Assembly: GCF_900086985.1 (NCBI RefSeq) | Contig: NZ_LT593974.1 | Span: forward strand, 3,658,001-3,722,000 | Reading direction: 5' to 3' | Source of the DNA: Halomonas sp. HL-93 | GTDB lineage: Bacteria; Pseudomonadota; Gammaproteobacteria; Pseudomonadales; Halomonadaceae | DNA length: 64,000 nucleotides | Shown: in pieces, positions 37,928 to 46,029 of the stretch | How the letters are laid out: every line of letters starts with the position of its first letter | How positions within the stretch are numbered: position 1 is the stretch's first letter | Notes under the pieces: model-generated | What the model was told of the DNA's origin: nothing | The model's input: the letters and a program-made list of their open reading frames with translations, nothing else | Databases searched by the model: none | Position numbers and translations under genes: made by a program

Positions 37928-38422
37928 CTACCAGTCGGACATGGAGAACTCGTCAATCATGATATCTTCATACTCCATGCCCCAGACGCCATCCCGTTCA
38001 AGGTCTGGGATCAGTCTGGTGAGCTCCTCTTTAGGCATCGTGCCCTCAAAGTCGCTAAGCACCTCAACATAGACATCAATTGGCTCTAGGTCAGCGGCAG
38101 CAAGGTCTTCTATTGAGGATTTCTGGAAGAAGCGGTGGCGAAGTATTTCCCAGGCAACTAGCCGAACATAATGCTCGAATACTTCGGGAACAGCCTGTTT
38201 CATGCCGCCGGTTACTTTCTCCAGGTCATCGTCCCACACCAGTTGTCCTGGGTAAGGATGATCTAGATGATCTTTGAGAGATGGCCAGCTTTGGAAACCG
38301 GAGAACTTAGCGATACGCGCAAGACAGGCGGTTTGCTTATCAGCCGGAGAAAGCCTTTGCTGTTTTTTGGCAATGCGCTTGAGAACGGAGATGTAAGTAT
38401 CGATCGGGAGGGAATGGTACAT
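37928..38422 (-). CDS. Hypothetical protein, 164 aa
   Basis: MYHSLPIDTYISVLKRIAKKQQRLS with AAAGGA upstream. The N-terminal half includes CLARIAKFSGFQSWPSLKDHLD; the C-terminal half is acidic and ends MEYEDIMIDEFSMSDW. Soluble and helical. Not recognised; it could be an antitoxin- or immunity-like acidic protein, but nothing supports that beyond composition. Confidence 0.6.
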   Translation of the reverse strand: MYHSLPIDTYISVLKRIAKKQQRLSPADKQTACLARIAKFSGFQSWPSLKDHLDHPYPGQLVWDDDLEKVTGGMKQAVPEVFEHYVRLVAWEILRHRFFQKSSIEDLAAADLEPIDVYVEVLSDFEGTMPKEELTRLIPDLERDGVWGMEYEDIMIDEFSMSDW

Positions 38423-38760
38423 TTTCGTCAGTCCTTTTTTCGGCACCAAATATGCAGCCGACCCGCGAAGCCCCAAGAGTGCCTTAGGAGTGATGACGAA
38501 AATTCAAAGAATGGCATGCGAATGCTTTACCGACGGCGGGTCTGATGGGATTGCCTGATCCCCCACTGACGATAGTCGCTATTGGCGGTCGTTATGTCAA
38601 TGAGCGGCAGGCAATTTATACCCACCCACGGCTGGGAGCGCCGCTCAACCCGGATACAGCACTGAACTAGCGCTATTACTTGCATACCGGGCCGGCATTA
38701 GCAGAACAGCGTTACATGAAGGCATCAGGGCCAGCATCGGGCGTCATCCTAACGAGCCGT
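38423..38760. other. Stretch without a supported gene
   Basis: About 340 bases holding the promoter of the 164-residue gene. Only short frames exist, for example about 41 codons from ATG 38546 on the plus strand, without a ribosome site. Nothing else was recognised. Confidence 0.4.
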
Positions 38761-38967
38761 TCATTGCTCCAAGCGGAAAAGGTTGTTTTCCACGTAGGGG
38801 TGAAATTCAACATGCATCAGCCTTTCCTTCTTGAGGATCCGCTTCAACTCGCTGCCCATGGTTCTGAGCTCTTCGCGGTTGCCCTCCGTCTGACGTCGTT
38901 CGAACTTGCGCAGGATGTAGTTCATTTCATGGTCTTGCGAAAAATTCACGTAATCATGATCGTCCAT
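38761..38967 (-). CDS. Small hypothetical protein, 68 aa
   Basis: MDDHDYVNFSQDHEMNYILRKFERRQ, then basic helical LKRILKKERLMHVEFHPYVENN. GGGGAT lies nine bases before the ATG. Highly charged; function unknown. Confidence 0.55.
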   Translation of the reverse strand: MDDHDYVNFSQDHEMNYILRKFERRQTEGNREELRTMGSELKRILKKERLMHVEFHPYVENNLFRLEQ

Positions 38968-39068
38968 TGTCAATCCCCATCTTGTGTGTAGCTGAGAGTT
39001 CAGCACACCCAATCTAATTATTCTTTATCATGATCGCAATATGCTTCACAAGCATTCAATGATCTGTC

Positions 39069-39806
39069 TCACGAAGACTGCCGATAGTGCAGCGCCTGAT
39101 TCATTTGGGCGCTTCTTGAGCAGCTTCGCTTCTCTCCCGCCTGCGGCCGGTGGCTCACGCCGCGCAGTCGGTGCCAATCAGGCTCGATCTCCAGCGTCGG
39201 TGCGTCGATCTCCACCGGCGAGTGACCGTAGACAATCACCAGCCTTGGGCGCAGACGCTCGCACATGGCGTCGACACCGGCGCGATAGCGTTCCACCACA
39301 TGCGAGCGGCGGGTATCCGGTACGCCGATGCTGACGATCTGGTAGGGTGGGATGCCGTCAAAGCAGTAGGAATGGCTGGCTGTATCGGCCCAGTTCACGG
39401 TGGGGATCACACGTATTCCCTGGCTCTGCCACCAGCGGCCCAACCAGCGACTCCGGTAGGTGTTCCACTGATTCACCACGGCGGGCCATTGGGGGTAGAG
39501 GCTGAAGTCCGGCGTCAGCGCGGCCCAGTAGCGGCGCAGGTGATTCACGGCAGCGTTGGGGCGGTTCCAGGTCGTTTCGAAGCGGTAGTCGTCAAGGTAG
39601 AAGTGGCAGAGGTCGCGGCTGGCCAGGCTTCGCTTGCTTCGATAAGGCAGCAGTCTGAACGACGGGGGTAGCTCGGTGAAGGTCTGCGGCAGTAGATCGG
39701 GAATGCCGAGACGCGAGGCGCTGGGGAAGACCTCGCGGGTACCGGTGGTGTCCCAGCCGCCAGGCTTGCAGCTCCAGTCTGGCGGCTGGCTGAAGGATTG
39801 CGGCAT
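39069..39806 (-). CDS. DUF4417 family protein
   Basis: 245 residues matching DUF4417, a family common in phages and mobile elements: FYLDDYRFETTWNRP, LTPDFSLYPQWPAVVNQWNTYRSRW, WWQSQGIRVIPTVNWAD, CFDGIPPYQIVSIG and RLVIVYGHSP. Function unknown. The last 40 residues are low-complexity and less conserved. It follows a tiny 16-codon frame that may couple its translation. Confidence 0.82.
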   Translation of the reverse strand: MPQSFSQPPDWSCKPGGWDTTGTREVFPSASRLGIPDLLPQTFTELPPSFRLLPYRSKRSLASRDLCHFYLDDYRFETTWNRPNAAVNHLRRYWAALTPDFSLYPQWPAVVNQWNTYRSRWLGRWWQSQGIRVIPTVNWADTASHSYCFDGIPPYQIVSIGVPDTRRSHVVERYRAGVDAMCERLRPRLVIVYGHSPVEIDAPTLEIEPDWHRLRGVSHRPQAGEKRSCSRSAQMNQALHYRQSS

Positions 39807-39817
39807 CGGTGGCCACC

Positions 39818-39868
39818 CTACTGCTTGGGCTTGGCGTCGTTGCCGCGTCCGCCATCGAGATCAGTCAT
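39818..39868 (-). CDS. Tiny open frame, 16 aa (possible leader peptide)
   Basis: MTDLDGGRGNDAKPKQ, with a strong AGGAGG site seven bases upstream and its stop 11 bases before the DUF4417 start. It may be a leader peptide that couples translation or simply a remnant. Confidence 0.35.
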   Translation of the reverse strand: MTDLDGGRGNDAKPKQ

Positions 39869-39889
39869 GGGAATCCTCCTGCTTTCTGA

Positions 39890-40120
39890 TCACCACCAGC
39901 AGCGTTTCCAGACCATCAACCGGCCTCGGATTCTGCCCATTCCAGGGTTGGTGTCGGCATGGTAGTGAATCTCTCCGTCAGAGCGACGGATCGCCTTGCT
40001 CATGGCGTTGGCTCGATGATGCAGACATGGTTCCGACATATTCGCAGACCGGAAAAGGCAGACGATGGGAACACCGACGGGTGGCTGTGCGTGTTCGAAG
40101 GTGGTGTAGCCGTTGGTCAT
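39890..40120 (-). CDS. Hypothetical protein, 76 aa
   Basis: MTNGYTTFEHAQPPVGVPIVCLFRSAN with a good AGGAG ribosome site; C-terminal GRIRGRLMVWKRCWW is basic and aromatic. Probably in the same operon as DUF4417. Not recognised. Confidence 0.55.
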   Translation of the reverse strand: MTNGYTTFEHAQPPVGVPIVCLFRSANMSEPCLHHRANAMSKAIRRSDGEIHYHADTNPGMGRIRGRLMVWKRCWW

Positions 40121-40181
40121 GATGTATCTCCTGTCGCTTCTCAGCGAGTGGATGGGTTTGTCTTGCGTATATCACTGTAAT

Positions 40182-40670
40182 TCAATCCAGTGATGGGTGC
40201 CAGTCCATCAGGCCCAGCAGCTTGCCGATGACCGCTTGCGCAAAGTCGTGCCCTCTGGGCGCCTTGGGCTCACTCGGGCCCGCCACATTGAGCGTCTCGA
40301 TACCATGCCGCTCGATGAAGCGAGCGGCGATCTCGGCTGCACGATTCGCGGCGATCTCGGAAGCGTCGACCAGCCGGTAAGGGCGGCGCTTCTTGATGCA
40401 CTGGATCAGAGTCGCCTCGGTGCCACCTTCCAGCTCTCCGAAGTAGAGAACCAGCGTGCCGTCGCTGTCGAGAATGTTCTGGATCATGCGCTGGCGGTAG
40501 CCGCCGTGGGGCATCTTGGTCAGCGGGTAGCGATCGGGGATCACGCCGTCTCCCGCCTCGCGGCCCGGCGAACACCAGCCGCCGCAGGGGAAGCCCGCCG
40601 AGAGCGCGGCGTCGAGGGCGCCGCGGTCGACGCCGGTCTGGCCGCCGGAGATGATCTGGTTCAGGGTCAT
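40182..40670 (-). CDS. Putative molybdenum-carrier / SLOG-fold protein
   Basis: 162 residues from MTLNQIISGGQTGVDRGALD; the GGQTGVDRGAL and GWCSPGREAGDG motifs with later DGTLVLYFG and GGTEATL match the putative molybdenum-carrier family of the SLOG superfamily. A Rossmann-like nucleotide-binding role is likely; the molybdenum link comes from one algal protein and may not apply. The start is uncertain because no strong ribosome site precedes it and the frame is open to 40748. Confidence 0.78.
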   Translation of the reverse strand: MTLNQIISGGQTGVDRGALDAALSAGFPCGGWCSPGREAGDGVIPDRYPLTKMPHGGYRQRMIQNILDSDGTLVLYFGELEGGTEATLIQCIKKRRPYRLVDASEIAANRAAEIAARFIERHGIETLNVAGPSEPKAPRGHDFAQAVIGKLLGLMDWHPSLD

Positions 40671-41229
40671 GGTCTCGGTTCGATCCGTTTGGGTTTTGCC
40701 CAGAGATGATATCCCAGCGGAAGCCGCTACGCTTCTCAGCATTTTCACGGCACATCTCGATCCGGATCACCCGTGAACCTCACCAACTTTTCCCACCGTT
40801 CGTTTATCCAGGCGCTCACAGCTCAGAGCCCGGGCATTGCTCTTGTGCGGAAGGCCGAGGCGCAAGGCGTCCCCTCCCAGTTCGCGGTTGAAATTGTCGA
40901 CTGTGGCAATTAGCCGTCGGCTGCGCTGGCGTTAGCCCTCGGTCTGCAGGGTTTAGTCGAGCAAAGGCTGGCGGCAGGCATCGGCGATGACAAGAGGCAT
41001 GTGGTCGTGGATGGGCTCGGCGCAGGGAGCGAAGCGGTCATACACACCTGCCCCTTCCTCTTGGATATAATAACCGCATGCTAGTAAACACACTCGCCTG
41101 CTGCCGAAGTGCAAGCAGAACTTTGTCCTATCAGCCCTAGCAATCATGAAACGGCGACGGTAACCTGGTATTATACTCAATGCGAAGGATGTAGCTCTTG
41201 GTGGGGAACCGATATGGTGGCACCTATGG
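40671..41229. other. Stretch without a supported gene
   Basis: About 560 bases. A 46-codon GTG frame at 40773-40913 (plus strand; FIQALTAQSPGIALVRKAEA inside) looks protein-like but lacks a ribosome site and continues in another frame as Ala/Leu-rich sequence, so it may be a decayed gene. It also forms the left border of the AT-rich restriction cassette. Confidence 0.35.
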
Positions 41230-41691
41230 CTAGGCAGAGCGAGGTCTCGGCGGCCAAGGTGGCCACTCCTGATACTGGTTGACAGCGTGAATCAGGACAG
41301 GGATATCTGACAATCGCTCACTGCAATGCTTGAAACCACATTCCCAGACTAGGAGGACGCGCCAACCCAGCTGCTTCAATTTCTCGCATGCTATACGGTC
41401 ACGTCGGACATTGGCTTCAAACTTATTCTGCCAGAACGACACTCTGCTGCCGGGGGTAGCAGCGTAAAAGCAGCCCACGTGCCGGTGCCAGAAGCAACCG
41501 TGCACGAAGATGACTAGGTGATGGCGCGGCAGGACAAGATCAGGCGACCCCGGAAGATTCTTGCGGTGAAGCCTAAACCGAAACCCGTGGGCGTGAAGGT
41601 ACTTACGAAGGGCAATTTCGGGGTGAGTGTTACGATCCTTTATCGCGCGCATCATGCGCGAGCGAGTTGAAGGATCAACAACATCAGGCAT
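41230..41691 (-). CDS. vsr: Very short patch repair endonuclease Vsr
   Basis: 153 residues. Nicks 5' of the T in T:G mismatches made by deamination of 5-methylcytosine. Motifs: STRSRMMRAIKDRNTHPE, the catalytic Asp in PGSPDLVLP, the zinc/active-site stretch FVHGCFWHRHVGC, and FWQNKFEANVRRD. The ATG at 41691 has AGGA upstream. It is divergent from the cytosine methyltransferase, with which it works: the repair enzyme offsets the mutagenic cost of methylation. Confidence 0.95.
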   Translation of the reverse strand: MPDVVDPSTRSRMMRAIKDRNTHPEIALRKYLHAHGFRFRLHRKNLPGSPDLVLPRHHLVIFVHGCFWHRHVGCFYAATPGSRVSFWQNKFEANVRRDRIACEKLKQLGWRVLLVWECGFKHCSERLSDIPVLIHAVNQYQEWPPWPPRPRSA

Positions 41692-42152
41692 GCTTATAGT
41701 CCTCACTCTACATAAACGGTTGCAGGTTTTTATTGATGGCAAGCAGTTTCATTTGATTGACTTCACTGTCGGGCCGCCTGGTCGAAGCTATCAGCTAGAT
41801 CCGCGATAAGATCCACCTATACCATGTAAACACCATCAATGCACTGTAGAAGTCAATATCATCGTTGGCCTCTTACAAATACGGGAAACCGTATCCGGAG
41901 CGCCTCGAGAGACTGATCAAGAATGTAAGAAAACTCACGGACACCGGCAAGCTTTATAGATCACTTAAAATGCCAAAGCCGAATTCATATATAGCTCTAA
42001 CTCACACATCCAAACGACAAAGCAAATGATAGTAAAAACCAGAAGGAAATGATAAAATGCAAAGCAATTTTTAGGCAATAAAATCTAGCACTATAAGCCG
42101 CCCACTCAAACATCAGAAGCTGATAAAAGCTTATTGATAGGCAAAGTCAAAT
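41692..42152. promoter_or_regulatory. AT-rich divergent promoter region vsr / methyltransferase
   Basis: About 460 bases, clearly AT-rich from 41820 on. It must hold both promoters and perhaps the site bound by the methyltransferase's own N-terminal HTH. No gene seen; no palindrome could be assigned confidently. Confidence 0.5.
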
Positions 42153-44564
42153 ATGCGCGCATCCATCATTAAAGCCGTTATTCAAAGAATTGAAGGTAAT
42201 AATCTTAGCCTTCAAGAAGCTTCGGCTGAGATTGGCATTACACCAGCATCACTTACTCGCCACTTGAGTGGAGAATATGTAAGAAGCGACTCACTTGCAA
42301 AGTACAGGCTTTGGCTTGCTGGAGAAGTCTCAACCGAGAAGCAGAGCGTCAAAAAACAAATTGATGCCTTCCCCTCAGAAGAACTTGAGCGGAGGAATGA
42401 AGAGACATATGGACCGGAAAGAATCGTGCCTGAGCTTCTTAAGCAGGACACACAGCACCGAGTTGTCGATCTCTTCTGTGGTTGTGGAGGAATGTCGCTA
42501 GGTTTCGACAGGCTTCACGAGGGAAATATCTTCAATACTGTCTTGGCAATGGATATTGAAGAACCCATGACACGCGTCTTCAATGATAACCATCCATTAG
42601 AACACGAGGCAGAGTTAAATATAGCAAGAAAAATCGACTTGACTGAATTTCTATCCGAATCAGAAGTTCTTGCATTTTATTTAGACCACCTTTATAGAAC
42701 AGGCCACGATCCATCTCTAGGCGAAGAGCTAAAAGAACTTGACCAAGGTGGCATTGGCAGGTTACGGGGAAAAATAAAGAGCCTTGACGAAGAGTTCATT
42801 GAACGCTTAATTGAAATACGAAATAGCGACGAGTATCAAAACACATATTCTTTGTTAAAAGGTAATGTGCTTGGCCAAACTTCTGTCATAGGTTTTCACC
42901 AGGCCTTACGGCTCCCCGTTTCAGGAAAAGGGCTTCCTCGAATTGGAACGATCCTTTGGCATGATGACGGTAAAGCACCTAGTGAATACCACACTTGCCC
43001 TGATAATGATCTTTATGTGGCGCGTCAAAAACTGATGTTGCGTCAATGGCTAAAGGAAGTTGAACGGCTCGAAGAGAGGGCTTCTGGCTCGGGAAGTGGC
43101 CAGCTCTCATCATCAGCTCGTCGCATTGAAAACTTTATTCAGTTCTTGAAGTCGAGCCCTATGTTAAAAGTTCGGGAAGCGTGGATTGAATGGAAAGCAT
43201 TACGCGACACTTTGCGTATAAACTTCTTTGACCGAGACGACGTAAAGTTTAAGGTCAAAGAAGTTTACAACCGGGGACGACAAGTATCGGTTGTGCTTGG
43301 TGGCCCACCCTGTCAAGGATTTAGCCGAATAGGAAGAGGAAAGCTCCGCAGTTTGCGCGAGCAAAGTGTCCATGTTCATGAAGATGACGCTTCCGGAGAT
43401 AGCCGAAATCAGCTTATGCACCAATATGTAATGTTTGTTGGTGCCTTAGCCCCGAGCGTGTTTCTTTTCGAAAATGTCAGGCACTTCAAAAGCTCCGTGA
43501 AACTAGGAGGAAAACAGTTTGATGCTGCTGATATCCTAGCCGAAGCCATAGAGAACGTTTCATCTCGCGGAATTGCTTATTCGGTTAGTAGCCAGATAAT
43601 AAATGCTTCACGGCACTTGGTACCTCAAGCGCGAGAGCGTTTTTTCATGGCGGGGGTTCGCAAAGATACCAACACCACATATGTAAACTTAAACCCTGCT
43701 AAATGGTGCCTCGCGCTACCAAAATATGAAAGCGTACCTTTGGAAGCAGCTTTGGAAGGGTTGCCTGAACCTCTAACGGTAAAGGAAGACATAGGCCATG
43801 GAACAGGGACAGTCCCTTTGAGAGAAAAGCACCGGGTAGTCGGTGACACTCCGTTTGCCAAATACAATGAGTGGGTATCTAAACCAGAAGATACTTTGGT
43901 CGACGGACATATTGCAAGACCGGCCAGAGTAGATGATCGTGGTTTCTTCGAAATGCTTGGCCCAGGCAAAAGGTGGATGGACTATAGGTGTGACGACTCT
44001 CCTACAATGCAGGGGCTACAAAAGCTTGTGAACAAAATCTACAAGCTGTGTGAACACAACACAGATTTCCTTAAAGAATTGGATATTGATATCAATAGCC
44101 TTGAAGAGCTTCGTCAAGCTGTAGATGGATCTTTGACACTACGACTGTTATTAGAAGGGATAACGCCATTGCCGGGTGAAGAAAAGCACCACTTGATTAC
44201 AGATACATACCTAAGAAAGAAAGAAGGTCAGCATGGTGATTGGCTTGCACGAATGGATCCTGCTCGGCCATCCAAAACGGTTGTCAGCCATATGGCCAAA
44301 GACACTTATGCATACGTGCACCCTACCAGACCACGCACAATATCTGTTCGAGAAGCAGCGCGAATACAGAGCTTTCCAGATGATTATAAATTTGGCTCTG
44401 TAGGACTTGTGGATGGTTTCCGTGTAACGGGGAACGCAGTCCCACCTTTGTTAGGGGCTCAACTCGCCGAGCGAGTAGCTCAGCTTTTACAATATAACGC
44501 AGGTCAATTTTCCGCAGACCCCACAGTAACAAAGCATCATCCGCCTGCTGCTGAAAATGTCTAA
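42153..44564 (+). CDS. DNA (cytosine-5) methyltransferase with N-terminal HTH
   Basis: 803 residues, large for a C5 methyltransferase. HTH at about 10-55 (SLQEASAEIGITPASLTRHLSG). Motif I VVDLFCGCGGMSLGF (about 104-118), II AMDIEE (132), IV GGPPCQGFSRIG with catalytic Cys 387, VI FLFENVRHF (440), VIII QARERFFMAGVR (492-503), X VTGNAVPPLLGAQLAERV near 760. A charged insertion of about 230 residues lies between motifs II and IV, besides the usual target-recognition region after motif VIII. It makes 5-methylcytosine in an unknown site. It is accompanied by vsr and McrBC-like genes; base composition is far more AT-rich than the surroundings. Confidence 0.93.
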   Translation: MRASIIKAVIQRIEGNNLSLQEASAEIGITPASLTRHLSGEYVRSDSLAKYRLWLAGEVSTEKQSVKKQIDAFPSEELERRNEETYGPERIVPELLKQDTQHRVVDLFCGCGGMSLGFDRLHEGNIFNTVLAMDIEEPMTRVFNDNHPLEHEAELNIARKIDLTEFLSESEVLAFYLDHLYRTGHDPSLGEELKELDQGGIGRLRGKIKSLDEEFIERLIEIRNSDEYQNTYSLLKGNVLGQTSVIGFHQALRLPVSGKGLPRIGTILWHDDGKAPSEYHTCPDNDLYVARQKLMLRQWLKEVERLEERASGSGSGQLSSSARRIENFIQFLKSSPMLKVREAWIEWKALRDTLRINFFDRDDVKFKVKEVYNRGRQVSVVLGGPPCQGFSRIGRGKLRSLREQSVHVHEDDASGDSRNQLMHQYVMFVGALAPSVFLFENVRHFKSSVKLGGKQFDAADILAEAIENVSSRGIAYSVSSQIINASRHLVPQARERFFMAGVRKDTNTTYVNLNPAKWCLALPKYESVPLEAALEGLPEPLTVKEDIGHGTGTVPLREKHRVVGDTPFAKYNEWVSKPEDTLVDGHIARPARVDDRGFFEMLGPGKRWMDYRCDDSPTMQGLQKLVNKIYKLCEHNTDFLKELDIDINSLEELRQAVDGSLTLRLLLEGITPLPGEEKHHLITDTYLRKKEGQHGDWLARMDPARPSKTVVSHMAKDTYAYVHPTRPRTISVREAARIQSFPDDYKFGSVGLVDGFRVTGNAVPPLLGAQLAERVAQLLQYNAGQFSADPTVTKHHPPAAENV

Positions 44565-44599
44565 AAAACATCCTAAGCTCTAAAGCATAGTGTCAAAAA

Positions 44600-44627
44600 C
44601 TAGGGAGAGAAGGGCGCTTCTTCCTAG
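44600..44627. terminator. Hairpin between methyltransferase and mcrC-like gene
   Basis: CTAGGGAGAGAAG-GGCG-CTTCTTCCTAG forms an imperfect hairpin between the convergent genes, without a long T tract. Probable terminator. Confidence 0.5.
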
Positions 44628-44760
44628 AAACACTCGCAAAGAGCTTTAGGCCCTGGATTCATAGAATAACTGCTGCACTTTGGGTAACGAGGTTGCAGCA
44701 GAGCCAGAGATTTGTAACCTGAAAAACTCATGGGGCCGCCCCATGACAAAATTAATTAAA

Positions 44761-46029
44761 TCAAAAGCCAAAAATATTGAGCAAGGCAACCCTAAGAGTT
44801 TCTTCAGCAGCATCTCTAACTTTCTTATCTCTAGAAACAATAGACTCAACATCAACAGAGACTATATGGATACTTCTGGATTCACCAACGACATTGTAGG
44901 AAGCTCTCCAGCCACTTTCCATCCAGTCACTCTTTGGAAAAAAAAGCAAAGCTTCGCTTAGTCCATATGAGCTCAAGTACGCATTAACTTGATAAAAATC
45001 TGAAGGGCTCAACCCTAGGTTGCGGCCATACCTACTCAGCTTTTTCCACTTTGCGTCACCTACAAAAACAGGCTCATCATCTCTAAAAAAAACGTAATCT
45101 GGACGAAGCCTGAGGCGTAATGCTTTTTCATCGACAGACTCGAGGTGATATTTTTCCGGCGTGAGGTGCGTAGGAGTGACTGAACTGTCTAACAAAACCC
45201 TTTTCAAAACTGACCGCATAAGCTTTTCAAACAAATGCGCCATTGCAAATGTAATTGTGACGCCGCCTTTCAAACCAGCTTGAGTTGCATCGAGAGAGTG
45301 GTTCTCTGCCAACAATCGTGCAAATATAACGACTTCTTCCCAGTCGCGTTCGTATCGACCAATTACAAGGTTTTTAATATCGCTTGTGCGAAGTGACCTT
45401 TCATTAACATCATCAAGTGTATCGGCTATTGATAGAAGAGCAGCTCTATTCCTTGCAGACCTAGTAAGAGCTAGCAGCTTCACCACAGTCCACTTCACCA
45501 ACTTTGTAAGAGGGTTATCTCTAGTGAGCGGTGTATGAGTAATCGGCACAAGCAGCTTTTCAGTTGGAAGGCTCCTAGCCGCTTCTGAAAAATTGATTCT
45601 CCCTTTTATTACGCTAGATCTTTCATTTCTACTTACATACCTGCGAGGCAAATTGTGAGAGATGCCGTCTTCAATTTTTCGGACTAAATCATCGATCACT
45701 AGTTCAAGAGGGTCACCTTTTGATATAGCAGAATAACCCGCTCTTGAGCGCGTATTTTTCAAATATCCTACCGACCTCAAGAAGTCTTCTAAAAAATAAA
45801 AGGAGGCATTACCGGTTTGAGTTTTCGGGAGTATGGATATCCTGATCCCACCTATAGATACAGCACCTACAGATTCTAAGGCATAAATCTCACCCCCCTT
45901 TTTTCTAAAAATAGGAGTGGGTGAATTCTCCGACAACCGCATCAGCCTCTCTTTTGTTTCTAAGGTACTAAAGCGTTTTGGCAAGACAAGCTTATCATTC
46001 TCACACACATGAACTATATCCATGTTCAC
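44761..46029 (-). CDS. mcrC: McrC-like restriction nuclease subunit
   Basis: 422 residues of the McrC family. N-terminal beta-rich region (about 1-100, with SVGAVSIGGIRISILPKT), then the conserved SRNERSSVIKGRINF and PLTRDNPLTKLVKWT, and the C-terminal PD-(D/E)xK nuclease core LRPDYVFFRDDEPVFVGDAKWKK (Asp, Asp-Ala-Lys). It starts with GTG overlapping the mcrB stop (GTGA), so translation is coupled. In McrBC the McrC subunit cuts DNA when driven by McrB GTP hydrolysis. Confidence 0.9.
   Translation of the reverse strand: MNMDIVHVCENDKLVLPKRFSTLETKERLMRLSENSPTPIFRKKGGEIYALESVGAVSIGGIRISILPKTQTGNASFYFLEDFLRSVGYLKNTRSRAGYSAISKGDPLELVIDDLVRKIEDGISHNLPRRYVSRNERSSVIKGRINFSEAARSLPTEKLLVPITHTPLTRDNPLTKLVKWTVVKLLALTRSARNRAALLSIADTLDDVNERSLRTSDIKNLVIGRYERDWEEVVIFARLLAENHSLDATQAGLKGGVTITFAMAHLFEKLMRSVLKRVLLDSSVTPTHLTPEKYHLESVDEKALRLRLRPDYVFFRDDEPVFVGDAKWKKLSRYGRNLGLSPSDFYQVNAYLSSYGLSEALLFFPKSDWMESGWRASYNVVGESRSIHIVSVDVESIVSRDKKVRDAAEETLRVALLNIFGF

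Noticed and set aside
37521..38072. A 183-codon plus-strand frame through the GC-rich block
   Set aside because: Arg/Gly/Ala-rich low-complexity translation that follows the hairpin repeats and then runs antisense into the 164-residue gene; looks non-coding.
40953..41180. A 75-codon minus-strand frame left of vsr
   Set aside because: No ribosome site, no recognisable domain, Cys/Arg/Ala-rich composition; treated as non-coding.
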